A DNA stretch of 64,000 bases from DASRHT01 sp035293765 (GTDB taxonomy: Bacteria; Chloroflexota; Ktedonobacteria; Ktedonobacterales; Ktedonobacteraceae). The notes below the pieces were generated by a model. It saw only the letters and a list, made by a program, of their open reading frames with translations. It was not told the DNA's origin and made no database searches. The translations under genes and the position numbers were made by a program. Below are positions 34,037 through 43,204 of the stretch, piece after piece. The first letter of the stretch is position 1, and every line of letters starts with the position of its first letter. The DNA lies in the NCBI GenBank assembly GCA_035293765.1, contig DATGMF010000025.1, positions 1 through 64,000 of the forward strand. Direction: 5' to 3'.

Positions 34037-34558
34037 GTTGCAGCGGGAAATTCAGAGACGGAGGAAGGAAGCTATGGAACAGAAGAAAACCACGAGGGTG
34101 CCGCCGCGCTTGGGGAGGAGACGTGCAACCCGCGCCGCAACATGCCGCTGGCTATGCTCGCTGCTGTGATCGGCACTGGTATCTTTTATGTGGCCGTGAC
34201 GTATGCTCAGACGGTTGGCTTCGGTACTAATGATACCGGTATCAAGACGTTTGCCAACTCGACCACTCCGCTGGGCGATCTGGGCCAGCGTTACGTCGGT
34301 AACGTTATGGCGACCGTCATCGACTTCGGAGCTACGATCAGCGCCTTCGCCAGCGCGCTTGGTACGGCTAATGCTGGCGCTCGCGTCCTGTTCTCGATGG
34401 GGCGAGATGGTTTTATCAGCAATCGCCTGGGCAGGACCGGTCCGCGTACAGGCTCTCCAGCACTTACCGTGGCTATCGTGATGATCATTGCCCTGATCAT
34501 TGTGCTTGTCTGGGGCCGTTTTCCTGGGATTAACGGCGCTTCCCTCTTCGGATTTTGA
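34037..34558 (+). pseudogene. internal fragment of an APC-family amino-acid permease
   Basis: The frame bounded by TAA (34034) and TGA (34556) encodes GAAALGEETCNPRRNMPLAM, the end of APC transmembrane segment 6 and the loop after it, then helices to GASLFGF. Both the first five helices and the last ones are missing. A good ribosome site and ATG (34074, MEQKKTTR) lie in another frame just upstream, probably the original gene start brought close by deletion. It is next to the amidase gene, so it may be the remains of an amide or amino-acid importer. Confidence 0.75.
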
Positions 34559-34610
34559 TTCTATAATAGGAGAGCAGGAAACGTAGCAAAAAAGAAAAGA
34601 GGGATACATC

Positions 34611-35576
34611 ATGACCGAGACATCACGCAGAGGACGCACGATTCACGTTCATCGCGACCAGTGGCATCTGGCCTGGGACCATAGCATTCCACCGATTGCC
34701 AGAATTCAATCGGGCGAAGAAGTAAGCTTCGACATGCTGGAGGCTTCCAACGGGCAGATTGGACCGGAGAGCACTGTTGAGGCTATTCGCACGCTCGATT
34801 TCGCCCGTGTTGACCAGGTAAATGGCCCTATTTATGTAGAAGGAGCTGCCCCGGGCGATACGCTGGAGGTAGAGTTCCTTGATTTGCAGCCGGCGGAGTG
34901 GGGGTGGACCGCCATTATCCCCGGCTTTGGCTTGCTGGCTGACGAATTTCCCGAGCCTGCGATCAAAGTATGGCATCTTGAAGGTGGAGCGGATGGCTAC
35001 GGCGAGTTCGCGCCGGGTATTCGCATTCCCCTGTCCCCGTTCTGCGGCGAGGTTGGCCTGGCTCCCGGTGTCGCTGGCGCCTTCTCAACCATCCCGCCTT
35101 ACCGGCACGGGGGCAACATGGATACCAAACATCTGACGAAGGGTGCGCGGCTGTTCTTACCGGTGGAGGTCGAGGGGGCGCTCTTCTCAATGGGCGATGG
35201 GCATGCGGCTCAAGGCGATGGTGAGGTCTGTGGCACCGCTATCGAGACGCCGATGCGCGCTACCGTTCGTCTCACCGTCCATAAAGACAGGCCCGTGCCG
35301 GAGCCGCAGTTCTTCACGGCAGGCCCGCTGGCCCAGCGCACCAACACGTCCCCCTATTACTGTACCGACGGCATCGGTCCCGATCTGATGGAGGCCACGC
35401 GCAAAGCCGTACGCCACATGATCGATTATTTGCAGCGCACCTATGGTCTCTCGCGCGCCGACGCCTACATGCTCTGTAGCGTCGCCGTCGATCTCAAGCT
35501 CTGCGAAGTAGTCGATGCGCCGCACTGGCTGGTAGGCGCCTTCCTGCCCCAAAGCATCTTTACCGGACGCCCATAA
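34611..35576 (+). CDS. acetamidase/formamidase family protein
   Basis: 321 aa. It hydrolyses short amides to ammonia and the carboxylate. FmdA/AmdA landmarks are the opening HLAWDHSIPPIARIQSGEEV, NGPIYVEGAAPGDTLEVEFLD, the metal- and substrate-binding RHGGNMDTKHLTKGARLFLPV, and FSMGDGHAAQGDGEVCGTAIE. The C-terminal DAYMLCSVAVDLKLCEVVD is complete. AGGAGAG is 40 bases upstream and AAGAGGG nearer the start. The permease remnant directly upstream suggests a former uptake-plus-hydrolysis unit. Confidence 0.93.
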   Translation: MTETSRRGRTIHVHRDQWHLAWDHSIPPIARIQSGEEVSFDMLEASNGQIGPESTVEAIRTLDFARVDQVNGPIYVEGAAPGDTLEVEFLDLQPAEWGWTAIIPGFGLLADEFPEPAIKVWHLEGGADGYGEFAPGIRIPLSPFCGEVGLAPGVAGAFSTIPPYRHGGNMDTKHLTKGARLFLPVEVEGALFSMGDGHAAQGDGEVCGTAIETPMRATVRLTVHKDRPVPEPQFFTAGPLAQRTNTSPYYCTDGIGPDLMEATRKAVRHMIDYLQRTYGLSRADAYMLCSVAVDLKLCEVVDAPHWLVGAFLPQSIFTGRP

Positions 35577-35609
35577 CGACTTGTACAACGCGTTCCACCT
35601 CATATACAC

Positions 35610-35753
35610 CTGTAATTTGGTAGGGGCAACCCATCGCGGTTGCTCTGTTCCCCCTCAGAGGCACCGTTGGTAGGGGGTTACGGTTGCCCTGTTCCAGATC
35701 ATCAACGCACCTGTATGTTTGGTAGGGGCAACCCATTGCGGTTGCCCTGTTCC
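35610..35753. repeat. three GTAGGGGC-family units in tandem
   Basis: Units at about 35610-35650, 35668-35695 and 35719-35753 share GGTAGGGGCAACCCATYGCGGTTGCYCTGTTCC in full or shortened form; two of them also share the preceding ACCTGTA. This is the only tandem array of the dispersed family here. It lies between the amidase and kinase genes. Confidence 0.7.
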
Positions 35754-35834
35754 ACTGGCAGTTCCCTCCATTTTTGCGTACAATATAAATAAATATACCT
35801 GAAGCTAAAGATGCATAATAGGTAAATAAAACAT

Positions 35835-37295
35835 ATGACGGTAGAACGTTACTGCGCAAACTGTGGAGCCTTCAATCTGCAGGAGGACGAGCATTGCTTT
35901 GCTTGCGGCATTGTGTTGTCCGCTAAGACCCATCCGTTAGCCCTGCAAGTATATAAGCCACAGGTGCTCCTCAATCGCTATCGTCTCCGATCACAGGTAG
36001 GCTCAGGCGGCTTTAGCGCGGTATATAAAGCCGAAGATACAACCACCGGCAAAATCGTCGCCATCAAAGCCATCAGTTTGCGTGGCCTGACTACTCAGGA
36101 AAAAATTGAAGCTACAGACACATTTAATCGCGAAATAAGCCTTCTCAGCCCTCTTCGCCATCGTAGCTTGCCACGCATCCTTGACCACTTTAGTGACGCG
36201 GAATGCTGGTATATGGTGATGGATTTTGTCGATGGCACTTCGCTGGAACAGCTTCTGGAAGGGCCGCATCATGCCCGCTTGCCTCTTACCGAAGTGATTG
36301 ATATCGGTCTCGTGCTCTGCGATGTGTTGGAATATCTGCATGCGCAACACCCTCCGGTTATCTATCGAGACCTCAAACCGGCCAATGTCATACTCACCTC
36401 GCATGGACATCTCTTCCTGATCGACTTTGGTATAGCTCGCATCTTTAAGCCCGGTAAGGCCAGGGATACAATCCCCTTTGGCTCTCCTGGCTACGCGGCC
36501 CCTGAGCAATATGGCAAAGCTCAGACAACGCCGCGCGCCGATATTTATAGTCTGGGAGCCCTTCTTCACCAACTCCTCACCGGCACAGACCCGGCGCAAC
36601 ATCCCTTCGCATTCGCCCCCGTGAGTCAGCGGCGGCCTGAGCTTGCAGCCCTGGAGCCGCTCATCACGCGTATGGTGGCGCTCAAGAGCAGTGATCGTCC
36701 TGAGAATATTCAGGCGGTCAAAAAAGAACTGCAACGCTTCTCGGCACAACAGCGCGTGCAGGGACAGCCAGCCCAGCGCAAACAGCCTCCTCGCAGCTTC
36801 CAATCTCCTTCCTATGTACGCCCCTACCAGCCACCCCGGCAAGTATTAGCAACAGGCAGCGCAAGGCAGGTGCAGCTGCAGCAAGTCATGGTGGGGCGGG
36901 GCAAAAAACAACGATCTGTCCCCTTACAAAACCATAATGCAGTGTGGAGTCTCGTTCTTGCCTTACTTGGAGGAGTCGCTCCAATGGTTGTCATGCCTCT
37001 TACCTCCTCACTGATTACGGATCAATCGTTTCAAAGCACCTGGTATCTCAGCCTGTCCAATCTAACCCCTTTTGCGCTGGGAATGTTCCTTGTGCATACA
37101 GCGATTATGCTATCCTGTCTCATCCCTTCCGTGCTTGGTATCTTCCTGGGGCATAGATCAATTCGCCCTGGCACTCCGAAATGGCCCTCGGGTTATGCGG
37201 TTATAACGAACTTTGGGCTGATTTGCAGCTACATATTTGCAATTATGTGGGGAGCTCTTTTCCTGTTCATATTAACTGTATCGATAAAACCGTAA
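35835..37295 (+). CDS. Ser/Thr protein kinase with N-terminal zinc ribbon and C-terminal membrane helices
   Basis: 486 aa. A zinc ribbon (Cys7, 10, 21, 24) precedes a Hanks-type kinase domain (residues 48-310): glycine loop GSGGFSAVYKAE, Lys78 in VAIK, Glu100 of helix C, YRDLKPANV (Asp179, with Tyr in place of His of HRD) and DFG at 197. The activation segment GSPGYAAPEQYG is typical of bacterial kinases. After a Pro/Gln-rich linker there are about three hydrophobic helices (from residue 375). All catalytic residues are present, so it is predicted active and membrane-tethered. No phosphatase adjoins it. Confidence 0.92.
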   Translation: MTVERYCANCGAFNLQEDEHCFACGIVLSAKTHPLALQVYKPQVLLNRYRLRSQVGSGGFSAVYKAEDTTTGKIVAIKAISLRGLTTQEKIEATDTFNREISLLSPLRHRSLPRILDHFSDAECWYMVMDFVDGTSLEQLLEGPHHARLPLTEVIDIGLVLCDVLEYLHAQHPPVIYRDLKPANVILTSHGHLFLIDFGIARIFKPGKARDTIPFGSPGYAAPEQYGKAQTTPRADIYSLGALLHQLLTGTDPAQHPFAFAPVSQRRPELAALEPLITRMVALKSSDRPENIQAVKKELQRFSAQQRVQGQPAQRKQPPRSFQSPSYVRPYQPPRQVLATGSARQVQLQQVMVGRGKKQRSVPLQNHNAVWSLVLALLGGVAPMVVMPLTSSLITDQSFQSTWYLSLSNLTPFALGMFLVHTAIMLSCLIPSVLGIFLGHRSIRPGTPKWPSGYAVITNFGLICSYIFAIMWGALFLFILTVSIKP

Positions 37296-37381
37296 TGACT
37301 CGGGTTTCCTCTATATCAGGCATAATTGCCCTATCAAGCCTCATTTTTCCGTATCTCTCCCCATCCCATTGACTAACCCCC

Positions 37382-37514
37382 TACTAAAATGTACTCTTAG
37401 TAATAGGTAAGAGGTTTATTTTTATAATGGATGAGGTAGCTACCTACGGTCACAACTTCTTATAGAGAAGAGGTTTGGCTGTTTGAAACGGTACTAGAGT
37501 ATATTACGTAGTAC
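37382..37514. promoter_or_regulatory. paired operator-like palindromes upstream of the sugar ABC operon
   Basis: TACTAA-N9-TTAGTA (37382-37402) and GTACTA-N12-TAGTAC (37491-37514) are perfect 6-bp inverted repeats in the 280-base leader of the binding-protein gene. Two related palindromes about 110 bp apart fit repression by a dimeric regulator with looping, but the regulator is not in the window. Confidence 0.35.
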
Positions 37515-37577
37515 ACGCAGGTACTTATAATCCCCCTCATCATTTTTTTAACAAAAGGAAGTTAAGGAGGACACCTC

Positions 37578-38927
37578 ATGATCCCCGAACAACGCGAGGC
37601 GTTAGACGAAATTATTGTCAAAATCCGTGCAGGCCGTATGACCCGTCGTACTTTTCTTGAGCGAGCTGCTGCCATTGGCCTGAGCAGCACCGTCGCTGGC
37701 TCGTTGCTCGAAGCCTGCGGTGGCGGTGGCGGTGGAAGCAATGGCGGTGTGACCAACATTGTCTGGCAAAGCGAGCAGGATTCCACTAATACATACGGTG
37801 ATCTGGCGAATACCTTCAATCAGACCATTGGCAAGCAGAAGGGCATTCACGTTACCTGGCAGCAAGGGCCGTCAAGTACCAATGACATGCTGACCAGATA
37901 TAATAATATGCTACGTGCTCGCAACAGCAGCATCGATGTGATGTCTATCGACGTTGTCTATCCGGCACAGTTCGCCGCCAGCCAGTGGACAAAGCCAATC
38001 ACCGATAGCCAGTGGCCTGCCAGCGAGCGCGACAAATATCTTCAGGGACCAATCAAGGCATGTACGTACCAGGGCAAGATCTGGGCCGCGCCATATCGCA
38101 CGGATATCGGACTGCTCTATTATCGCAAAGATCTGATCCAGACTCCACCTGCGACCTGGAATGATCTGACCAATATGGCGAAGAGCGTGTCGCCGAGCAA
38201 AGTCAAGTATGGCTATGTCTGGCAGGGAGCGCAGTATGAGGGACTGGTGTGCGACTTTGTCGAGGTGCTGCACGGCTTTGGTGGCGCGGTCCTCGATCCA
38301 AACGATCCCACCAAAGTCACCGTCAATAGCCCCGAGGCCCAACAGGCTCTTGCCATGATGGTGAGCTGGGTAGGGACTATCTCGCCAGATGCCGTGACCA
38401 CGTACATGGAAGATCCTTCCCGTACAACCTGGCAGAATGGCGACTCCGCCTTTATGCGCAACTGGCCCTACGCTTATGCTCTTGGCAATGATCCCGCTCA
38501 GTCCAAAATTGCTAACAAGTTTGATATCACTTCTCTGCCCTATGGCGGGACCAGCACAACCGGCCATTCCGCTATCGGCGGCTGGAATCTCGCGATTAAC
38601 GCCTTCACCCCGCGCGCAGACCAGGCATGGGAGTTTATCAAGTACATGCTGCAGCCCGATGCCCAGAAAAAAGGTGCGATCAGCGCGACGTGGACTACCA
38701 CTTTGCAGAGCGTCTATGACGACCCGCAGGTATTGTCCAAACAGGCTCTCTTCGGTAAACTCAAACCCATCCTGCAGAATGCGTTGCCGCGCCCGGTCTC
38801 TCCCAAGTACACATCCCTCTCGGATGCGATCCAGCGTCATGTGTACCAGGCGCTCAAGAAGCAGGTTAGCCCGAATGATGCTCTGAGCGCGCTCCAAACC
38901 GAACTGCAGCAGCTCGTAACGTCTTAG
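37578..38927 (+). CDS. ABC transporter sugar-binding lipoprotein
   Basis: 449 aa extracellular solute-binding protein (family 1). TAAGGAGG precedes the start. The N-terminus has a twin-arginine motif TRRTFLERAAAIGLSSTVAG followed by lipobox LEAC and a Gly-rich spacer, so a folded lipoprotein is probably exported by Tat. The mature part shows the family-1 pattern (YRTDIGLLYYRKDLI, PATWNDL, SAIGGWNLAINAFTPRADQAWEFIKYML). Trehalose/maltose-like substrates are likely. The two permeases follow; no ATPase gene is present, so a shared MsmK-type ATPase elsewhere is expected. Confidence 0.93.
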   Translation: MIPEQREALDEIIVKIRAGRMTRRTFLERAAAIGLSSTVAGSLLEACGGGGGGSNGGVTNIVWQSEQDSTNTYGDLANTFNQTIGKQKGIHVTWQQGPSSTNDMLTRYNNMLRARNSSIDVMSIDVVYPAQFAASQWTKPITDSQWPASERDKYLQGPIKACTYQGKIWAAPYRTDIGLLYYRKDLIQTPPATWNDLTNMAKSVSPSKVKYGYVWQGAQYEGLVCDFVEVLHGFGGAVLDPNDPTKVTVNSPEAQQALAMMVSWVGTISPDAVTTYMEDPSRTTWQNGDSAFMRNWPYAYALGNDPAQSKIANKFDITSLPYGGTSTTGHSAIGGWNLAINAFTPRADQAWEFIKYMLQPDAQKKGAISATWTTTLQSVYDDPQVLSKQALFGKLKPILQNALPRPVSPKYTSLSDAIQRHVYQALKKQVSPNDALSALQTELQQLVTS

Positions 38928-38935
38928 TAGGAAGC

Positions 38936-38967
38936 AGAAGGGGTAAGCTTTCTTACCCCTTCTTTTG
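38936..38967 (+). terminator. intra-operon terminator after the binding protein
   Basis: AGAAGGGGTAAG (38936-38947) pairs with CTTACCCCTTCT (38952-38963) and is followed by TTT. Partial termination here would give an excess of binding protein over permeases. Confidence 0.75.
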
Positions 38968-39126
38968 AAATTCTCCCGCTATTTCTTTCCTATTATGCGG
39001 ATTTTCGATGCATTACTCTAAATAGAGGCGAGTACTCACGATTGGGATCTTCCATCCCTACCACCTACCCTCCCTGCTCGCGGGTATCATCGCCTCCAGT
39101 ATAAATATAGAGAGGGAATAAGCGTT

Positions 39127-40059
39127 ATGGCGACGCGAACTGCGACTGCTGAACGCCCTGTCGAGCGGTTAACTCTGGGGGAACGCGTGCGCATGGCCGG
39201 CGGGCTGATGCCTTACTGGCTGGTATTGCCTGCCATCTTGCTCATCCTGGTCATAGCAGTGTACCCCATGATCGATTCTATCCGTATCAGTCTGCTAGAC
39301 AACCCGTTGTTGCCCGCGGCCAACTTCGTTGGTTTGAGTAATTATATCCATGTGCTGAGCGATCCGGTCTTCCAGGGAGCCACAGCGACGACCTTGATTT
39401 TCACCGTGATCAGCGTCGCGCTGGAAACGATCTTCGGCCTGGGCGTTGCGCTGCTGATCAATAAAACTTTTCCCGGGCGCGGCCTGGTACGCGCGGCTAT
39501 CCTGGTTCCCTGGGCCTTTCCAACCGTGGTCTCTGCTCAGATGTGGCTGCTGATGTATAACGATCAGACAGGCGTCATCACCTATTTCCTGCAATCGCTG
39601 CATATGCTGGCCCCCGGCGATACCATGATTGGCAGCACAAACGGAGTGATAGCCGCGGCCCTCATCACCGATGTCTGGAAAACAACCCCCTTTATGGCTT
39701 TGCTATTGCTGGCTGGCTTGCAGGTGATTCCTGCCGAACTATACGAGGCCGCCAGCGTTGATGGTTGCACGCGTTGGCAACGCTTCTGGAATATCACTAT
39801 GCCTATGCTCAAAAATCCCTTGCTGATCGCGCTGCTCTTCCGTACGCTGGACGCCGTTCGCGTCTTTGACCTGTTTTATGTCTTTGGGCAACGCTCGGTG
39901 CCCTCGATGGCGTCGTACGCCGATTTCCATATGTTCGCGGGCACCCCTGAGGATTTCGCGCCGGGGGTGGCATCAGCCGTGATTGTCTTTATCCTGGGGA
40001 TCATTATTAGCCTCATCTTCGTCTCCATGATGCGTGATGTGGTACGAGAGGCCGCTTAA
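39127..40059 (+). CDS. sugar ABC transporter permease (MalF/UgpA type)
   Basis: 310 aa with six helices; the first-segment pattern PYWLVLPAILLILVIAVYPM and the ATPase-docking EAA loop YEAASVDGCTRWQRFWNITM are both clear. GAGGGAA precedes the ATG. It lies 200 bases after the binding protein behind an intrinsic terminator and pairs with the next gene to form the heterodimeric channel. Confidence 0.94.
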   Translation: MATRTATAERPVERLTLGERVRMAGGLMPYWLVLPAILLILVIAVYPMIDSIRISLLDNPLLPAANFVGLSNYIHVLSDPVFQGATATTLIFTVISVALETIFGLGVALLINKTFPGRGLVRAAILVPWAFPTVVSAQMWLLMYNDQTGVITYFLQSLHMLAPGDTMIGSTNGVIAAALITDVWKTTPFMALLLLAGLQVIPAELYEAASVDGCTRWQRFWNITMPMLKNPLLIALLFRTLDAVRVFDLFYVFGQRSVPSMASYADFHMFAGTPEDFAPGVASAVIVFILGIIISLIFVSMMRDVVREAA

Positions 40060-40098
40060 ACGTTGACTGCCGTTGAAGAATAGATAGGATGGTGAAGT

Positions 40099-41001
40099 AT
40101 GGCTATACAGGAACAGGCCATGAGTCCTGCCGCTGAGAGGGCGCGTGAGCGCGATCTCGAACCGAAACGCAAGTGGACCATCGGCGAGGTTGGACGGTAT
40201 ATCGCCGTCGCGCTCGTTGTCTTTATCGCGCTGGCTCCCCTTTACTGGACATTCATCACATCGATCAAAAACGGAGTTGAGATCAACGCCTCGCCGCCGA
40301 CTCTTTTCCCTCAGTCGTTCGATCTCAGCAACTATACCAAAGCGTTGACCAATTCGACCTTCTTTTTGCCGACGCTCAGAAATAGCGTGATTATCGCTGT
40401 TGTGACGACCGTGCTGGCTCTGCTGTTCGGCATTCTTTGCGCCTACGCCATTGCGCGCCTCAAGTTCTTTGGGAAACCGGCGGTCTTGATGACGATTCTC
40501 TCCGTCAATATGTTCCCATTCATTGCGATGGTGGGGCCGCTCTTTGTGCTCTTCACCGGACCCATTTACGTCTATAATACCTATGCCGCGCTGGTGATCC
40601 CCGATCTGGTGCTGACTCTGCCTTTGACGGTCTGGTTCCTGACTTCGTTCTTCCGCGACCTGCCCCCCGATCTTGAGGAAGCTGCACGCGTCGATGGGGC
40701 TTCCAGGCTCCAGGCGCTCTGGCATGTGATCGTGCCGCTGACCGCGCCCGGCGTGTTTGCCGCCGCTATCCTCTCGTTTATCGCGGTCTGGAACGACTTC
40801 CTCTTCGGCCTGACCCTGACAACTGACGAGAGCGCCCAGCCTGTTACGGTCGGCATCACGCGTTTCAATTCCGAGCACGTTATCGCCTACGGCCAGCTTG
40901 CCGCCGCCGCGATTATCGTGACCGTGCCCCTGGTGATCATGGTGCTTTTCCTCCAACGCCGCATCGTCGCGGGTCTGACCGCGGGCGCCGTCAAAGGATA
41001 A
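40099..41001 (+). CDS. sugar ABC transporter permease (MalG/UgpE type)
   Basis: 300 aa; the EAA loop reads EEAARVDGASRLQALWHVIV, and the typical C-terminal QRRIVAGLTAGAVKG is present. Six helices, with the N-terminal cytoplasmic tail rich in charged residues. It is 39 bases after the first permease. The gene is the last of the operon and ends at a strong hairpin. Confidence 0.94.
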   Translation: MAIQEQAMSPAAERARERDLEPKRKWTIGEVGRYIAVALVVFIALAPLYWTFITSIKNGVEINASPPTLFPQSFDLSNYTKALTNSTFFLPTLRNSVIIAVVTTVLALLFGILCAYAIARLKFFGKPAVLMTILSVNMFPFIAMVGPLFVLFTGPIYVYNTYAALVIPDLVLTLPLTVWFLTSFFRDLPPDLEEAARVDGASRLQALWHVIVPLTAPGVFAAAILSFIAVWNDFLFGLTLTTDESAQPVTVGITRFNSEHVIAYGQLAAAAIIVTVPLVIMVLFLQRRIVAGLTAGAVKG

Positions 41002-41006
41002 TAGTA

Positions 41007-41051
41007 TTCAAACTTTTCTCATGCTACCAGATAGCATGAGAAAAGTTTGAA
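41007..41051. terminator. bidirectional terminator
   Basis: 19-bp perfect arms (41007-41025 and 41033-41051) with a 7-nt loop between the permease and the convergent glycosyltransferase. Confidence 0.8.
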
Positions 41052-41066
41052 ACGCTACATTTGCGC

Positions 41067-42206
41067 CTATGGCACCAGCGCGATAGGTTTGGAAACGCGT
41101 GCAGCCAGCGCACCCCGGTGCAGCAACATTACCTTCTTATAGACATGGGTGTAATTCTCGGCCATGACGCGGGCCGAGAAGTTGCGCTCGGCATGCAGGC
41201 GTACCTGTCTGCGGTCGATTTCGGCAATGCGGGGAATATGCTCGATCATCTCTTCAACTGTGCGCACCAGGAAGCCGCTGCAACCGTGCGCGACGATCTC
41301 CGGCGCTGCTCCTCGCTGGAAGGAAATGACCGGACAGCCGTGCGCCATTGCCTCGATGATCACCATGCCGAAAGGCTCTTCCCACTCGATGGGATTGAGA
41401 AAGCCACGAGCCCGACTGAACAGGTCCGCTTTCTGCTCCTTATCGACCGGCCCGAGGTAACAGATCTGCCTATCGTCGATCAGCGGTTTGATCACGTCCT
41501 GGAAGTAGCGTACCGATGCGTCAACGTGGCGATCAATCGTGCCTGCTAACAGGAGCCGGTTGCTGGTGCGTCTGGCAGCTTCGATAGCCAGATGCGCCCC
41601 CTTCTCCGGCACAAAGCGCCCGATCCACATAAAAAAATCATCCGTCTGCCGATGAACGCTGGCGCGATACGGCTCCATCGGAACACCGTGATGTACCACG
41701 CCCACGAATTTCACTGGCAGCGTCTCCAGCTTACGAGCGCATTCGCTGATGGCAACCAGGGGAACAGAAGGAGCCCACTCCATAAAATATTGATCGGCAT
41801 CGCCGGTCCAGCTGTTGGTATTGTTGTCAAAAGGGAAATGACTATGAAGCGTTGTCACATGAGGAATATGCAGGGAGGTCAGCAGCGGCAAAAGATACAT
41901 ATCGGTCGTTGATGAGAGATGAGCATGAACGATATCAAAGCTATGTTGCTTCACATACTGCACCGCCTTGAACAGATGGTAATAGGCTTTCAGATGGGCT
42001 TGCCAGGGGATGCCATCTTCAATCAGCGATCTGGGGAAGAAGGAGACTTGCCTGGCCGATGTTTTCGCATCGCCTGGCGCCAGGAGGGTAACCTGATGCC
42101 CCTGCGCGACTTGTTCTTCAACAAGATGATGAAGAACATTCTCCGTCCCACCGTAATTCCTGGGCGGAATAGAGATCCAGGGGGGCGCGATTTGTGCTAT
42201 CCTCAT
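41067..42206 (-). CDS. GT4-family glycosyltransferase
   Basis: 379 aa GT-B enzyme. N-terminal acceptor domain: MRIAQIAPPWISIPPRNYGGTENV and the HAHLSSTTDMYLLP strand. C-terminal nucleotide-sugar domain: FFMWIGRFVPEKGAHLAIEA, and the E-x7-E motif in EEPFGMVIIEAMAHGCPVI with Glu pairs for the nucleotide diphosphate. GTs of this layout make cell-surface glycans or glycolipids. It is transcribed alone, divergent from the heat-shock operon. Confidence 0.92.
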   Translation of the reverse strand: MRIAQIAPPWISIPPRNYGGTENVLHHLVEEQVAQGHQVTLLAPGDAKTSARQVSFFPRSLIEDGIPWQAHLKAYYHLFKAVQYVKQHSFDIVHAHLSSTTDMYLLPLLTSLHIPHVTTLHSHFPFDNNTNSWTGDADQYFMEWAPSVPLVAISECARKLETLPVKFVGVVHHGVPMEPYRASVHRQTDDFFMWIGRFVPEKGAHLAIEAARRTSNRLLLAGTIDRHVDASVRYFQDVIKPLIDDRQICYLGPVDKEQKADLFSRARGFLNPIEWEEPFGMVIIEAMAHGCPVISFQRGAAPEIVAHGCSGFLVRTVEEMIEHIPRIAEIDRRQVRLHAERNFSARVMAENYTHVYKKVMLLHRGALAARVSKPIALVP

Positions 42207-42378
42207 ATTCCATTCCTCTATCTATCTGCGCATCACAGGAAAAGTGCCTGTGCCGTCAGATATTTTTTCCAAGATGTGGAAATATTCGCCAACATCCATC
42301 ATAGTACTACTATTAAATTCAGTAACGACCTCGTCACAGCTTCTTAATAAGTAGTATAAGACTAGTTCCAGTATACCA

Positions 42379-42400
42379 TTACTTGCTTAATATCAAGTAA
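42379..42400. promoter_or_regulatory. TTACTTG-N8-CAAGTAA palindrome upstream of grpE
   Basis: Perfect 7-bp arms at 42379-42385 and 42394-42400 in the 400-base gap between the glycosyltransferase and grpE. The CTTG/CAAG ends recall the HspR operator HAIR (CTTGAGT-N7-ACTCAAG), but the spacing is shorter. It could be the operator of the MerR-type gene closing the operon. No CIRCE element was seen. Confidence 0.35.
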
Positions 42401-42606
42401 ATTTCTGAGTAGGGCCTGATACGTAAAAATGGCTAACAAAGGCAAAGCTACCATCTACTGTACTTAGCAACGCCTGCTTGCTGCTGGCCGGATACAGAAA
42501 AGAGAGCTTTTCTAATCTTCTTTTTTGCCACGCGGTTCGTGAAATAAATAAGAGGAAGCTCTCCATTGGGAGATGTTGTGTGAACTGAAAGAAAAGGGGG
42601 CGTATT

Positions 42607-43137
42607 ATGGCGCAAAATGACCCGCAATCCCGTGCCTCGGAGTCTGTGCAAGAGGATGGACAGGATGGAAGGGAGATGCAGACGCTGACGAAGCAACTTG
42701 AGGAAGAGGAGCGCAAGGCGGAGGAATATCTGGACCTGCTGCGCCGCACCCAGGCTGATTTCATGAATTACAAGCGGCGTGCTGCTCAGGAGCAGGCCCA
42801 GGAACGGATAGTGGCCCAAAGTGATCTGATAGAGCAGCTCTTACCTCTGCTCGACGACCTCGGGCGGGCCTTAGTATCGATACCGCCTGAGCTAGCCAAT
42901 CATCCCTGGGTGCAAGGCATTCTCTTGATTGCGCGGCGGCTCATCGGGATGCTTGAGCAACTGGGGGTACGTCAGATTGGGCAGCCTGGAGAGCGTTTCG
43001 ATCCACACTGGCACGAAGCGGTGATGACGGTGCCCCATCCCGATACAGAGGCGGGCGTCGTCGTCAACGTGATCCGTCCCGGCTATATCATCGGGGAGCG
43101 GATCATCCGTCCTGCTCAGGTGGTTGTTGCCTCATAG
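42607..43137 (+). CDS. grpE: nucleotide exchange factor GrpE
   Basis: 176 aa DnaK co-chaperone. The N-terminal half is a charged coiled coil (QLEEEERKAEEYLDLLRRTQADFMNYKRRAAQEQ), the dimer helix, and the C-terminal beta-wing includes HWHEAVMTVPHPDTEAGVVVNV and GYIIGERIIRPAQVVVA. AAAGGGGG precedes the start. It is first gene of the chaperone operon, 67 bases before dnaK. Confidence 0.95.
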   Translation: MAQNDPQSRASESVQEDGQDGREMQTLTKQLEEEERKAEEYLDLLRRTQADFMNYKRRAAQEQAQERIVAQSDLIEQLLPLLDDLGRALVSIPPELANHPWVQGILLIARRLIGMLEQLGVRQIGQPGERFDPHWHEAVMTVPHPDTEAGVVVNVIRPGYIIGERIIRPAQVVVAS

Positions 43138-43204
43138 CGCATACGCAGTAGTGTTTTCGGGATAAGCGTAAGATAGAAGTGAGACAAGAAAGAGAGAAGC
43201 TATC

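Noticed and set aside
35560..35859. 99-codon minus-strand ORF through the tandem repeats
   Set aside because: Its sequence is the translation of the GTAGGGGC repeat units.
37911..38897. 328-codon minus-strand ORF within the sugar-binding protein gene
   Set aside because: Antisense of a well-supported lipoprotein gene; the composition is biased and without domains.
39973..40956. 327-codon minus-strand ORF over the permease genes
   Set aside because: Extremely His/Asp/Gln-rich antisense translation of membrane-protein codons, a known artefact.
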